Source: Vulcanimicrobiota bacterium (GTDB taxonomy: Bacteria; Vulcanimicrobiota; Vulcanimicrobiia; Vulcanimicrobiales; Vulcanimicrobiaceae). Taken from it: 26,780 nucleotides of DNA. Position 1 is the stretch's first letter; each line of letters starts with the position of its first letter. The notes below the pieces were generated by a model. That model searched no databases, had not been told where the DNA came from, and was given only the letters and a program-made list of their open reading frames with translations. Shown in pieces: positions 7,100 to 14,095 of this stretch. Both the position numbers and the translations under genes were made by a program. The stretch lies in assembly GCA_003155175.1 (NCBI GenBank), contig PMFP01000012.1:1-26780 (forward strand). Direction: 5' to 3'.

Positions 7100-7110
7100 C
7101 GCCCGCTAGA
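7095..7110. terminator. Palindrome at convergent gene ends, possible bidirectional terminator
   Basis: TCTAGCG (7095-7101) and CGCTAGA (7104-7110) are perfect inverted copies around CC, giving a 6-bp stem with a usable loop of 4. The TAG stops of both the EEP-like gene and the TonB-like gene lie inside the arms. The T-tract is weak (GTTTAAG on the plus side), so termination is possible but not certain. Confidence 0.35.
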
Positions 7111-7813
7111 GTTTAAGCGTCACCGCTCCCGCACAGGGGATGCCGCCGCCGCAATACGCCGGATCCCACGTCGCGTCGGCTAAGAGCGTCTCGATCTGCG
7201 ACTCCACGTCGCGAGAGACCGGCGTTTGAAAGACGACGTCCTTCGTGCGTCCGTCGTCGGTCACGCGAATTTGAATCGTGGCGCGCACGCCCAAGGCCTC
7301 GATTTGCCGCCGGACGTTCGGATCGAGAACCGGGTCGCGTTCCTCCGCGCCGAACGGCATGTACCCGGCCGGCGGGTGTTCGACGTTCGCAACTTCGCGA
7401 GCCGCCGGCGTTGCCGGGGAGAGCGGCGCCGTCGTCGGCGCGATGCTGGCGGCCACGGCGGGCTCCTTGGGGAGGGGGCGGCCCGTTCGCGGCTCGTTTA
7501 CGGCCTTGGGGGCCGGCGGCGCGAGCGCGGCGACGGCCGTGGGTTTGGGGGCGGGCTCGGCATGGCGGACGGCTCTGGCGGCCTGCGGGGGCCGGACGGC
7601 CGCGACGCGGCGAACGGCCGGAACCTCGCGAGGCGGCTGCTCGATCGCGATACGGGTCACGCGTTGGAACGAAATGGTGTCGATTTGCGGCTGGGCGCCG
7701 GTTCGTTGCGAGAGCGCCGGGAGCGCCAGAGCCAGCAGGAGGTGGAGCGCTAGCGATGCCGCGAGCGCCCGGCCCAGGAAACGTCGGCTCGACGAGCCGG
7801 TATCGCTGAGCAT
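7106..7813 (-). CDS. TonB-like energy-transducing protein
   Basis: A 235-residue protein with TonB architecture. It has a short cytoplasmic N-terminus, one membrane anchor (RALAASLALHLLLALALPAL, about 15-34), a periplasmic linker rich in Pro and Ala (about 58-150) and a C-terminal alpha/beta domain (ATIQIRVTDDGRTKDVVFQT onwards) like the TonB C-terminal fold. The family couples the proton gradient, via ExbB and ExbD, to outer-membrane receptors. Neither partners nor a receptor are in the window, so it may instead be a TonB-domain protein of other use. The C-terminus carries a Cys pair (YCGGGIPC) that could form a disulfide. The ATG at 7813 has a strong GGAGGA about 6 bases upstream. It is divergent from the glutaredoxin gene. 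Confidence 0.75.
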   Translation of the reverse strand: MLSDTGSSSRRFLGRALAASLALHLLLALALPALSQRTGAQPQIDTISFQRVTRIAIEQPPREVPAVRRVAAVRPPQAARAVRHAEPAPKPTAVAALAPPAPKAVNEPRTGRPLPKEPAVAASIAPTTAPLSPATPAAREVANVEHPPAGYMPFGAEERDPVLDPNVRRQIEALGVRATIQIRVTDDGRTKDVVFQTPVSRDVESQIETLLADATWDPAYCGGGIPCAGAVTLKL

Positions 7814-7876
7814 TCGATCTTCCTCCGCACTCTTGCCAACGCGGGTACGGCAACGGCCGTGACGTTCCTGGCGGGC

Positions 7877-7899
7877 GCGCCCTTGCCCCGGCAGGGCGC
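7877..7899. promoter_or_regulatory. Stem-loop between divergent TonB-like and glutaredoxin genes
   Basis: GCGCCCT (7877-7883) and AGGGCGC (7893-7899) form a perfect 7-bp inverted repeat around a 9-base loop. It lies about 30 bases upstream of the glutaredoxin start in the 114-bp divergent space. It could be an operator or a 5' hairpin. No T-tract follows, and a chance origin is possible at this GC content. I found no convincing promoter hexamers here. Confidence 0.2.
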
Positions 7900-7927
7900 T
7901 GCGGCGGCCCTAGCGCACATGCGCGGG

Positions 7928-8176
7928 ATGACCGATACGAACGTCGTCCTCTACCAAGCCGAGTGGTGCCCCTACTGCGCGCGCGTCCGCGCGAAGATGA
8001 CCGACATGCTGCTCTCGTACAAAGTCGTCAACGTCCCGCACGACCACGGCAAGCGCACCGTCGTCCAAGAAGTCTCCGGCCAGACCGGAATTCCGACAAT
8101 GGTCGACGGCGACGTCACGATCGCCGACGACGACGAAGCGATCATCAAATATCTCGAAAAGAAATACGCAAGCTAG
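7928..8176 (+). CDS. Glutaredoxin-like thiol-disulfide oxidoreductase
   Basis: An 82-residue protein with a thioredoxin-type fold. The strand NVVLYQAEW leads to the redox motif CPYC (C14, C17), a middle helix with RAKMTDML follows, then the cis-proline segment TGIPTMVDG and the C-terminal DDDEAIIKYLEKKY. CPYC is the classical dithiol glutaredoxin signature, and the length fits a minimal glutaredoxin or NrdH-like protein. It could also be the N-terminal half of a glutathione-transferase fold, but no C-terminal helical domain follows. The ATG at 7928 is chosen because it begins the first strand; another ATG lies at 7919 and the frame stays open upstream. The stop TAG overlaps the opposing DUF92 stop within one GCTAGC. 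It is likely cytoplasmic, since there is no signal peptide. Confidence 0.85.
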   Translation: MTDTNVVLYQAEWCPYCARVRAKMTDMLLSYKVVNVPHDHGKRTVVQEVSGQTGIPTMVDGDVTIADDDEAIIKYLEKKYAS

Positions 8177-8970
8177 CGGGACGTAACGAGCGCGATCGCG
8201 CAGGCGGCGAGGGCGCCGCCGAAGGTCGCTGCGAAATTCACCGCGTCGTTTCCGAACCATCCCAAGCCGCGCCGTAACGTCGTCGCCGTTCCGCAGACGT
8301 GCGGATCGGTTTCGCACGTCCGCGCGCAAACCGGACACCAGCGAAGTTCTTGCAGGCTCGCGCCGAGGATCGAGTCGAGCAGCGCGCCGGCGATTCCGCC
8401 GGCCAGGACGGCGCCGAACGGCGCGACGTGCAGCAGCCATGCGGCCAACGCGACCAGCGCGGCGCCGGCGCATTCCGCGAGCGTTCCGGTCAACGTCACG
8501 CCGCCTGAGAGTCCGGCCGGGATTTCCGCGCCGCTCAAGATCGAACGCGGTGCCTTAGCGGCCAGCGTGCCGATTTCCGTGCCCCACGTGTCGGCCGAAG
8601 CGGCGGCGAGCGCCCCGGCGAATGCGGCGGCGAACGCGGCCGCCGGCGGCGGCGAGCTCGCGAACGCGCCGGCGAGCGCGCAAGCGGCGGCGATGCCGCC
8701 GTTCGCGAGCACTTGCCGCGCGTCGCGCGCGCCGTGTTTTCCGACGTCCACCAGCGCGCGTTTGCGTGCGCGCCCGACGCGCGAGAGCGCGACCGACGGA
8801 ACGAAGAATGCGAAGAGCACGAGCGCGGCCGGCCAGTCGCCGGCAGTCCAAATCGCCGTGCCTACCGCGAACGCGGCGACTCCGCCGCTCCGGTCGAGCG
8901 CCCGCGCGCGAACCGCGACCGCGGCCGCCACCGCGGCGAGCCCCGCGCCTGCGGCGAGCCGTTCGATCAC
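8173..8970 (-). CDS. DUF92 (TMEM19/VTE6-type) membrane protein
   Basis: A 265-residue polytopic membrane protein of the DUF92 family, which includes the plant phytyl-phosphate kinase VTE6. Family signatures are visible: RDARQVLANGG (82-92), ADTWGTEIG (126-134), SGGVTLTGTLA (155-165), LDSILGASLQE (198-208) and NDAVNF (241-246). A cysteine-histidine cluster (C212, C215, C219, H224, C226) sits between the last helices, as in many bacterial members. The GTG start (8970) overlaps the hemD stop in a GTGA junction, making it the last gene of the heme operon. Kinase activity on an isoprenoid phosphate is known for plant homologues only. Its link to heme synthesis is unexplained; recycling of a prenyl alcohol for quinone or heme side chains is conceivable. 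Confidence 0.85.
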   Translation of the reverse strand: MIERLAAGAGLAAVAAAVAVRARALDRSGGVAAFAVGTAIWTAGDWPAALVLFAFFVPSVALSRVGRARKRALVDVGKHGARDARQVLANGGIAAACALAGAFASSPPPAAAFAAAFAGALAAASADTWGTEIGTLAAKAPRSILSGAEIPAGLSGGVTLTGTLAECAGAALVALAAWLLHVAPFGAVLAGGIAGALLDSILGASLQELRWCPVCARTCETDPHVCGTATTLRRGLGWFGNDAVNFAATFGGALAACAIALVTSR

Positions 8971-9746
8971 GAACTAGGAGCGAAGTGCGCGCAGAGCGCT
9001 TCGATCAATCCGGCGGTGGTATGCGGACGGCCGATCACGTCCACCGGCAACCCCGCTTCTTCGGCGGCGCGCGCGACGATGGGACCGACGCACGCGACGG
9101 TCCTGCCACGGGCCGCATCGCGCGCCGCGTCTTTCCCGCCGAGTAATGCGACGAAGCCGTTCACGCTGCTCGCGCTCGCGAACGTGAGCACGTCCGTCGA
9201 GGCGACCTTCTCGGCAAAGCCGTCGTCGTGGGCGAACGCCGTCTTGTACGCAGCGACGGCGCGGGCGCTTCGCCCGGCGTCCTGGAGCATCCGAGGGAGA
9301 ACGTCCCGCGCTTCCTGCGCGCGAAAGATCAACACGCGATCGCCGGGCGCCGTGCGCTCGACGAGCGCGCGTGCGATCTCTTCGCCGACGAAGATCTCGG
9401 GAACGAGATCCGCGCGGATGCCGAAATGCGACAGCCGTTGCGCCGTCTTGCTGCCGATGGCGGCAACTTTGACGCAGGCGAGTGCGGCCGCGCCGGCGGC
9501 CGGAGAAGCGAAGCCTTCGAAGAACGCGTCGACGCCGTTGCGCGACGTGAACGCGACCCACGCGTAGACGTGCAGCTCGCGGATCGCGCCGAGCGCGTCG
9601 CGAGCGTCGTCGGGCGGACCGATCTCGATCGCCGGAGCGATGACGGGAAGCGCGCCGCGCGCCGCGAGCTGCGCGGCAAAGTCTTCGGCCTGATGCGCCG
9701 CGCGCGTGACGAGAACGCGCTTTTCGAACAGCGGGCCGCCGCCCAC
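8967..9746 (-). CDS. hemD: Uroporphyrinogen-III synthase
   Basis: A cytoplasmic enzyme that cyclises hydroxymethylbilane to uroporphyrinogen III with inversion of ring D. The family is poorly conserved, but typical features are present: the opening KRVLVTRAAHQAEDFAAQL, an AWVAFTSRNGVDAFF segment (canonical FTSxNGV), VAAIGSKTAQRL, a second-domain VLTFASASSVNGF and VACVGPIVARAAEEAGL. The length of 259 fits the family (240-270). I chose the GTG at 9746, 22 bases after the hemA stop; a TTG at 9779 inside the end of hemA would add 11 residues. The residues before VLVTR (GGGPLFEKR) resemble the linker seen in CobA-HemD fusion proteins. It is coupled to DUF92 downstream. Context in the hem operon makes the call secure. 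Confidence 0.88.
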   Translation of the reverse strand: MGGGPLFEKRVLVTRAAHQAEDFAAQLAARGALPVIAPAIEIGPPDDARDALGAIRELHVYAWVAFTSRNGVDAFFEGFASPAAGAAALACVKVAAIGSKTAQRLSHFGIRADLVPEIFVGEEIARALVERTAPGDRVLIFRAQEARDVLPRMLQDAGRSARAVAAYKTAFAHDDGFAEKVASTDVLTFASASSVNGFVALLGGKDAARDAARGRTVACVGPIVARAAEEAGLPVDVIGRPHTTAGLIEALCAHFAPSS

Positions 9747-9768
9747 GAGCGTGATGCGTTCCGGTCGC

Positions 9769-11100
9769 TCAGGGCCCAAGGTCGATGGGGGCCGGGTGCG
9801 CGATGAGCGCGACGATATGGTCCGCGAGGTTCAATTCGAACAGCTCGTCGAGAACGCGGGCGTGGGCCAGCGCTTCGGTTTGATCGAGATAGGCCTTTTC
9901 GCGGATGCGCGTGACGGCCGAATGCAGCAGCTTCGAGACGATCGTCATGGACATGCCGGTCACGAGCATGCGCTCGCGCTCGGACAAGTCCGGGCAACGT
10001 GCGAAGACGCGCTCGAGTTCGGCCGTACGGATCGTCTCGGCCTTTTCCGTAAGCGAGCTGACGATCGGATCGGTTAGGCGCGCTCGATACCAGCGGCCGA
10101 ATCGCGATGCGAATTCTTCGACGATCTCCTCCACGTCGGGAATCGCTTCGCGCCGAATTTCCAGCTTGCCGTCCACGACGACGGCGAGGTCGTCGACGTC
10201 GGCGAGCGTCACGTTCGGGATCTCCGCGATCTCCGGCTCGGCGTCGCGCGGCACCGCGATGTCCACGATGAACAGCGGGCGCTGCGGACGCGCGGACATT
10301 GCCGAACCGACGTTTTCGGCGGTCAGCACGAAGTGCGACGCGCCGGTCGACGAAATCACGATGTCGGCGGCGCACAGCGACGCCGTGATCTCCGGCATCT
10401 CGACGGCGTCCCCAAAGCCGATCTCGGCGACGAGTTCGTACGCGCGCGAGATCGTGCGATTGGCGACGATCACGCGCGAAGCGCCCTCGGCGCGCAGACG
10501 CTTGGCGGCTATGCGTCCCATTTTGCCCGCTCCGACGACGAGCACGGTTACGCCCTCGAGCCCGCCGAGGCGCTCGCGCGCGAGGTCGATGGCGGCGGTT
10601 GCGATGCTAGCGGATTCGTCGCCGATCGCCGTGCGCGCCCGCGCGGTCTTTCCCGCGTTGAGCGCTTCGCGGAACAGGCGGTGCAGCGTCTTGCCGAGCG
10701 ATCCGGCGCGCTGCGCGGCGGCGTACGCGTCCTTGATTTGGCCGAGTACTTCGGCTTCGCCGATCAGCATCGAATCCAAGCCGGTCGAGACGCGGAAGAG
10801 ATGTTCGATCGCCTGCGCGCCCAGATGCGTGTAAAGATACGATTCGAGATCGTACATGACGGCGGCGTGGCGGAAGTTTGCGAGGAACTCCTTGAGCTGC
10901 GCGACGCCCGCTTCGAAGTCGTCCAGGTCGGCGTAGATCTCGAGCCGGCCGCAGGTTTGCAGCATCGCGGCTTCGCGAACCGCGGCGTAGTCGCGCAACG
11001 CGACGAGCGCCTCGGCCATGCGCGCCGGCGGGAAGGCGTGGCTTTCGCGGACTTCGACCGGCGCGGTGCGATGCGAGAGGCCCAGACAGACGATCGGCAC
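9769..11100 (-). CDS. hemA: Glutamyl-tRNA reductase
   Basis: A 443-residue NADPH-dependent enzyme that reduces glutamyl-tRNA(Glu) to glutamate-1-semialdehyde, the first step of the C5 heme pathway. The N-terminal catalytic domain opens LGLSHRTAPVEVRE and holds the nucleophile C50 in LQTCGRLEIYA. GLDSMLIGEAEVLGQIK follows, then the nucleotide-binding domain (VLVVGAGKMGRIAAKRL, about 180-200) and a C-terminal dimerisation domain. Position 51 is Gly where nearly all family members have Asn (TCNR). The start is a GTG at 11100 with only a weak AGGG 10 bases upstream. A 15-codon ORF ends 1 base before it. Unlike the other heme genes it is preceded by a 127-bp gap, so it may have its own promoter. 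Confidence 0.95.
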   Translation of the reverse strand: MPIVCLGLSHRTAPVEVRESHAFPPARMAEALVALRDYAAVREAAMLQTCGRLEIYADLDDFEAGVAQLKEFLANFRHAAVMYDLESYLYTHLGAQAIEHLFRVSTGLDSMLIGEAEVLGQIKDAYAAAQRAGSLGKTLHRLFREALNAGKTARARTAIGDESASIATAAIDLARERLGGLEGVTVLVVGAGKMGRIAAKRLRAEGASRVIVANRTISRAYELVAEIGFGDAVEMPEITASLCAADIVISSTGASHFVLTAENVGSAMSARPQRPLFIVDIAVPRDAEPEIAEIPNVTLADVDDLAVVVDGKLEIRREAIPDVEEIVEEFASRFGRWYRARLTDPIVSSLTEKAETIRTAELERVFARCPDLSERERMLVTGMSMTIVSKLLHSAVTRIREKAYLDQTEALAHARVLDELFELNLADHIVALIAHPAPIDLGP

Positions 11101-11101
11101 G

Positions 11102-11150
11102 CTAGGATGCCCTACCCGAGGCCGGGCGCGAGATTGCGACTTCGGTCATG
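11102..11150 (-). CDS. Possible 15-codon upstream ORF of hemA
   Basis: An ATG at 11150 opens a reading frame, MTEVAISRPASGRAS, that ends with TAG (11104-11102) one base before the hemA GTG. Because the hemA start lacks a good ribosome binding site, re-initiation after this mini-ORF could feed hemA. The peptide itself has no recognisable feature. It may be chance: its own binding site (GGGAAG, 1 base before the ATG) is badly placed. Confidence 0.22.
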
Positions 11151-11156
11151 CTTCCC

Positions 11157-11186
11157 ATCGTAGAACTCCGGCGCGGCTTCCCACAA
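11157..11186 (-). promoter_or_regulatory. Candidate internal promoter for hemA
   Basis: On the minus strand TTGTGG (11186-11181) and TACGAT (11162-11157) are separated by 18 bases, a plausible sigma-70 layout with about 3/6 and 4/6 matches. It sits in the only sizeable gap (11101-11227) of the heme operon. Transcription would begin near 11150, giving a leader of about 50 bases for hemA. Confidence 0.3.
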
Positions 11187-11227
11187 GCGGATTCATCGCA
11201 GCCGCGGCAGGCAAGGCGAGCGGCCAC

Positions 11228-12532
11228 CTACGCGCCGCTCCGGGCCATGATGTCCGAGAAGGACGCGTCGGCTGCTTCGATGGTCCGCTCCACGTCGCGC
11301 GTCGAGTGGGCCGTCGAGACGAAGCCCGCTTCGAATTGCGACGGGGCGAAGTACACGCCTCGCTCGAGCATGGCGTGAAAGTACTTGGCGTACAGACCCG
11401 TGTCCGATTTCATCGCAGACTCGAGATCGACGACCGGTCCTTCGCAGAAGAACGTCCCGAACATCGATCCCGCGTACGACGAGTAGTGGGAAACGCCGTG
11501 CTTTTGCATGATCTCGTGCAGGCCGTTCGTCAAGAGCTTCGCGAGCACTTCCAGCCGGTCGTACATGGTTGCGTCGCCGTGGATGGTGCGCAGCGTGGCG
11601 ATTCCCGCAGCCATCGCCAGCGGATTTCCGGAGAGCGTCCCCGCGTGGAACACCGGCCCGTCGGGCGTAAGGTAGTCCATGATCTCGGCGCGGCCGCCGA
11701 ACGCGCCGACCGGCAGGCCGCCGCCGATGACTTTGCCCAAGGTCGTGAGATCGGGCAGGACGCCTTCGCGTTCTTGCACGCCGCCGCGCGCGACGCGAAA
11801 CCCCGTCATCACTTCGTCGAAGATCAGCACCGCTTTGTACTGCGTGCAGATCTCGCGCAGCGCCTGAAGGTAGCCGGGCTGCGGCATCACGAGACCCATG
11901 TTGCCGACGTACGGTTCGACGATCACGGCGGCAATTTCGTCCGGATGCGACTCGAATGCCGCGCGCACCGCGGCGGCGTCGTTGTACGGCAGCGCGATCG
12001 TGTCGCGCGCCGCGCTTTGCGTCACGCCCGGCGAGTTCGGCACGCCGAGGGAGAGCGCGCTGGATCCGGCGGCAATGAGAAACGCGTCGGCCGCGCCGTG
12101 ATAGCATCCGGCGAACTTCACGATCTTGTCGCGGCGGGTGTATCCGCGGGCCAAGCGCACCGCGTTCATCGTGGCCTCGGTGCCGCTGGAGGTAAAGCGG
12201 ACGCGCTCGATGCTCGGCACCATCGCGCAAATCAGTTCGGCGAGCTCGGTCTCGGCTTCGGTCGGCGCGCCGAACGAACTGCCGCGCGCCGCCGCGTTCG
12301 AGATCGCCCGGACCACGGCGGGATGCGCGTGTCCCAGAACCAGCGGTCCCCACGAAAGCACGTAGTCTACGAATTCGTGGCCGTCCACGTCCACGATCGT
12401 CGCTCCCGAGCCTCGCTGCATGAACACCGGCGTTCCGCCGACCGCTTTGAAGGCCCGCACCGAGGAATTCACGCCGCCGGGAATGACTTCTCGCGCTCGG
12501 GCGAATGCGGTGATCGATCGTTCGAATTTCAC
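11228..12532 (-). CDS. hemL: Glutamate-1-semialdehyde 2,1-aminomutase
   Basis: A 434-residue PLP enzyme of aminotransferase class III that isomerises glutamate-1-semialdehyde to 5-aminolevulinate, the step after HemA. Visible hallmarks are the opening VIPGGVNSSVRAFKAVGGTP, the PLP-phosphate contact SSGTEATMNAVRLAR (115-129), YHGAADAFL with H145, the PLP-ring aspartate in IFDEVMTGFRV (D239) and the Schiff-base lysine K267 in LGKVIGGGLPVGAFGG. HAGTLSGNPLAMAAG is also typical of GSA aminomutase. The length matches the family (about 430). The GTG start (12532) overlaps the TGA of the MobA-like gene (GTGA). An ornithine or acetylornithine aminotransferase is excluded by the GSAM-type N-terminus and the neighbours. 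Confidence 0.97.
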   Translation of the reverse strand: MKFERSITAFARAREVIPGGVNSSVRAFKAVGGTPVFMQRGSGATIVDVDGHEFVDYVLSWGPLVLGHAHPAVVRAISNAAARGSSFGAPTEAETELAELICAMVPSIERVRFTSSGTEATMNAVRLARGYTRRDKIVKFAGCYHGAADAFLIAAGSSALSLGVPNSPGVTQSAARDTIALPYNDAAAVRAAFESHPDEIAAVIVEPYVGNMGLVMPQPGYLQALREICTQYKAVLIFDEVMTGFRVARGGVQEREGVLPDLTTLGKVIGGGLPVGAFGGRAEIMDYLTPDGPVFHAGTLSGNPLAMAAGIATLRTIHGDATMYDRLEVLAKLLTNGLHEIMQKHGVSHYSSYAGSMFGTFFCEGPVVDLESAMKSDTGLYAKYFHAMLERGVYFAPSQFEAGFVSTAHSTRDVERTIEAADASFSDIMARSGA

Positions 12533-13140
12533 AACGTCTCCATCAGGGCGCCGGCCCGGGCTTCGTGCAAATCGTCCAGGGTGTTCACGTTGAGGAAGAA
12601 TTCGGCGCGCATCGGGATCGCGCGAACGGTCATCCGCCCGATGGCGGCGTGCATGGAGCGTTCGCCGCCGTCCAGCGCGGACGTTCCGGCGCGGGCGAGC
12701 GCGGCGCGATCGTAGAGTGCGGCGAGCGGTTCCAGCGATCCGTCGTGGAGCGGCACGACCGCCTCGTCACCGCGTTCGTAGGCGCGGGCGAGTTCGTCGA
12801 GGACGTTCGGCGTCACGTTCGGCGCGTCTCCCGCGAGCGCGAAGATGCGCGTCTCTCGCACGCGCCCGCACGCGGCGACCAGCGCCGCGAGCGGGCCGGC
12901 GTGCGGCGCGGGATCGCGCAGCACGCAGACGCCGTGCGCCGAGGCTTCTTCGTCGAGCGGCGATCCGCCGGGCGTCACGCAGAGGTAGCGGGCGTGCGGG
13001 GCGCGCCCGAAGTTTCGGAGCACGCGCCGCAGCAGCGTCTCGCCCGGCTCGAGTTCGCGCTCGAGCTTGTTCGGGAGCCGCGTCGCCGCGCCGCCGCCGA
13101 GGACGACGACCGCGATCGTGCTGCCCTCACGTTCAGGCAT
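12529..13140 (-). CDS. MobA-like NTP transferase within the heme operon
   Basis: A 203-residue single-domain protein with the nucleotide-diphospho-sugar transferase fold of the MobA/MocA/IspD type. Features are VVVLGGGAATRLPNK (11-25; compare LxGGxxxRMGxDK), a GPLAALVAA segment (82-90) like the GPLAGL of MobA, and a metal-binding GDAP (104-107) where MobA usually has CDMP. Late motifs are PLAALYDRAAL and FLNVNTLDDLHEA; the latter matches the NVNTPEDL of MobA closely. This points to molybdopterin guanylyltransferase or a relative, but the first motif lacks the MGxDK spacing. The ATG (13140) overlaps the hemB end by 8 bases and the gene's TGA overlaps hemL. Co-translation with heme enzymes is unusual for a molybdenum-cofactor gene, and no other moa/mob gene is here. 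Confidence 0.75.
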   Translation of the reverse strand: MPEREGSTIAVVVLGGGAATRLPNKLERELEPGETLLRRVLRNFGRAPHARYLCVTPGGSPLDEEASAHGVCVLRDPAPHAGPLAALVAACGRVRETRIFALAGDAPNVTPNVLDELARAYERGDEAVVPLHDGSLEPLAALYDRAALARAGTSALDGGERSMHAAIGRMTVRAIPMRAEFFLNVNTLDDLHEARAGALMETL

Positions 13141-14095
13141 GACGCTGCGCCCACTCTTTGGCGAAATACGTGATGACGATGTCGGCCCCCGCGCGTACGA
13201 AGCACGCCAGCGTTTCGTCCACGGCGCGATCGCCGTCCATCCATCCGTTCGCGATCGCCGCTTTGAGCATCGCGTATTCGCCGCTCACGTTGTACACGGC
13301 GATGGGGACGTCGAAAGTGTCGCGCGCGGCGCGCACGATATCCAAGTAGGGAAGCCCCGGCTTGACCATCACGACGTCGGCGCCTTCTTCGATGTCGAGG
13401 GCGATTTCGCGCAGCGCCTCGCGCGCGTTCGGGGGATCCATCTGATAGCCGCGCCGGTCGCCGAATTGCGGCGTGGATCCCGCCGCTTCGCGAAACGGGC
13501 CGTAATACGCCGAGGCGTACTTTGCGCTGTACGCCATGATCGCCACGTCGACGTAGCCGTGCGCTTCGAGCGCGCTGCGGATCGCTTCGACGCGTCCGTC
13601 CATCATGTCGCTCGGAGCGATCACGTCCACGCCGGCGCGGGCGTACGTGAGCGCCGTGCGCACCAGCAGCGCGACGGTCGCGTCGTTGTCCACCTCGCCG
13701 CGATCGTTGACGATGCCGCACTGCCCGTGATCGGTGTATTCGCAATTGCACAAGTCCGCGATCACGAGCGTCGTGGGAGATGCGGCCTTAATTGCGGCGG
13801 TACACCGCTGCACGACGCCGTGCTCGTCGTAGTTGCTGCTCGCCTGCGCGTCCTTGTGCGCCGGAATTCCGAACAACAGGACGCTGCCGATGCCCAGCGA
13901 GGCAAGGGTTTTCGCTTCGGCGGCCGCTCCGTCGATCGTGAAGCGTTCGATTCCGGGCATGGACGAGATCGGGCCGGCGTCGCTCTCCCGTTCGGCGACG
14001 AAGAGCGGCTGCACGAGCCGGTCGGCGCGAACGTGGTGCTCGCGCGCGAGCGCGCGAATCGTTTCGGTGCGGCGAAGACGCCTCGGCCTGATCAT
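13133..14095 (-). CDS. hemB: Porphobilinogen synthase (5-aminolevulinate dehydratase)
   Basis: A 320-residue cytoplasmic TIM-barrel enzyme that condenses two 5-aminolevulinates into porphobilinogen. The catalytic lysines are K192 in YSAKYASAYYGPFREA and K245 in VMVKPGLPYLDIV. The zinc-type cysteine triad is complete (C116, C118, C126 in DLCNCEYTDHGQCG), so this is a zinc enzyme rather than the magnesium-only form. PSDMMDGRVEAIR and RRGYQMDPPNAREALRE are also signature segments. The start ATG (14095) overlaps the hemC stop as ATGA. A longer frame runs upstream through hemC and is a shadow. The third residue of the zinc motif is Asn instead of the usual Leu, a minor oddity. Confidence 0.97.
   Translation of the reverse strand: MIRPRRLRRTETIRALAREHHVRADRLVQPLFVAERESDAGPISSMPGIERFTIDGAAAEAKTLASLGIGSVLLFGIPAHKDAQASSNYDEHGVVQRCTAAIKAASPTTLVIADLCNCEYTDHGQCGIVNDRGEVDNDATVALLVRTALTYARAGVDVIAPSDMMDGRVEAIRSALEAHGYVDVAIMAYSAKYASAYYGPFREAAGSTPQFGDRRGYQMDPPNAREALREIALDIEEGADVVMVKPGLPYLDIVRAARDTFDVPIAVYNVSGEYAMLKAAIANGWMDGDRAVDETLACFVRAGADIVITYFAKEWAQRHA

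Noticed and set aside
11018..12715. A 565-codon plus-strand frame across hemL and hemA
   Set aside because: It is rich in Arg, His and Gly, has no domain, and lies opposite two certain genes; long antisense frames are expected at high GC.
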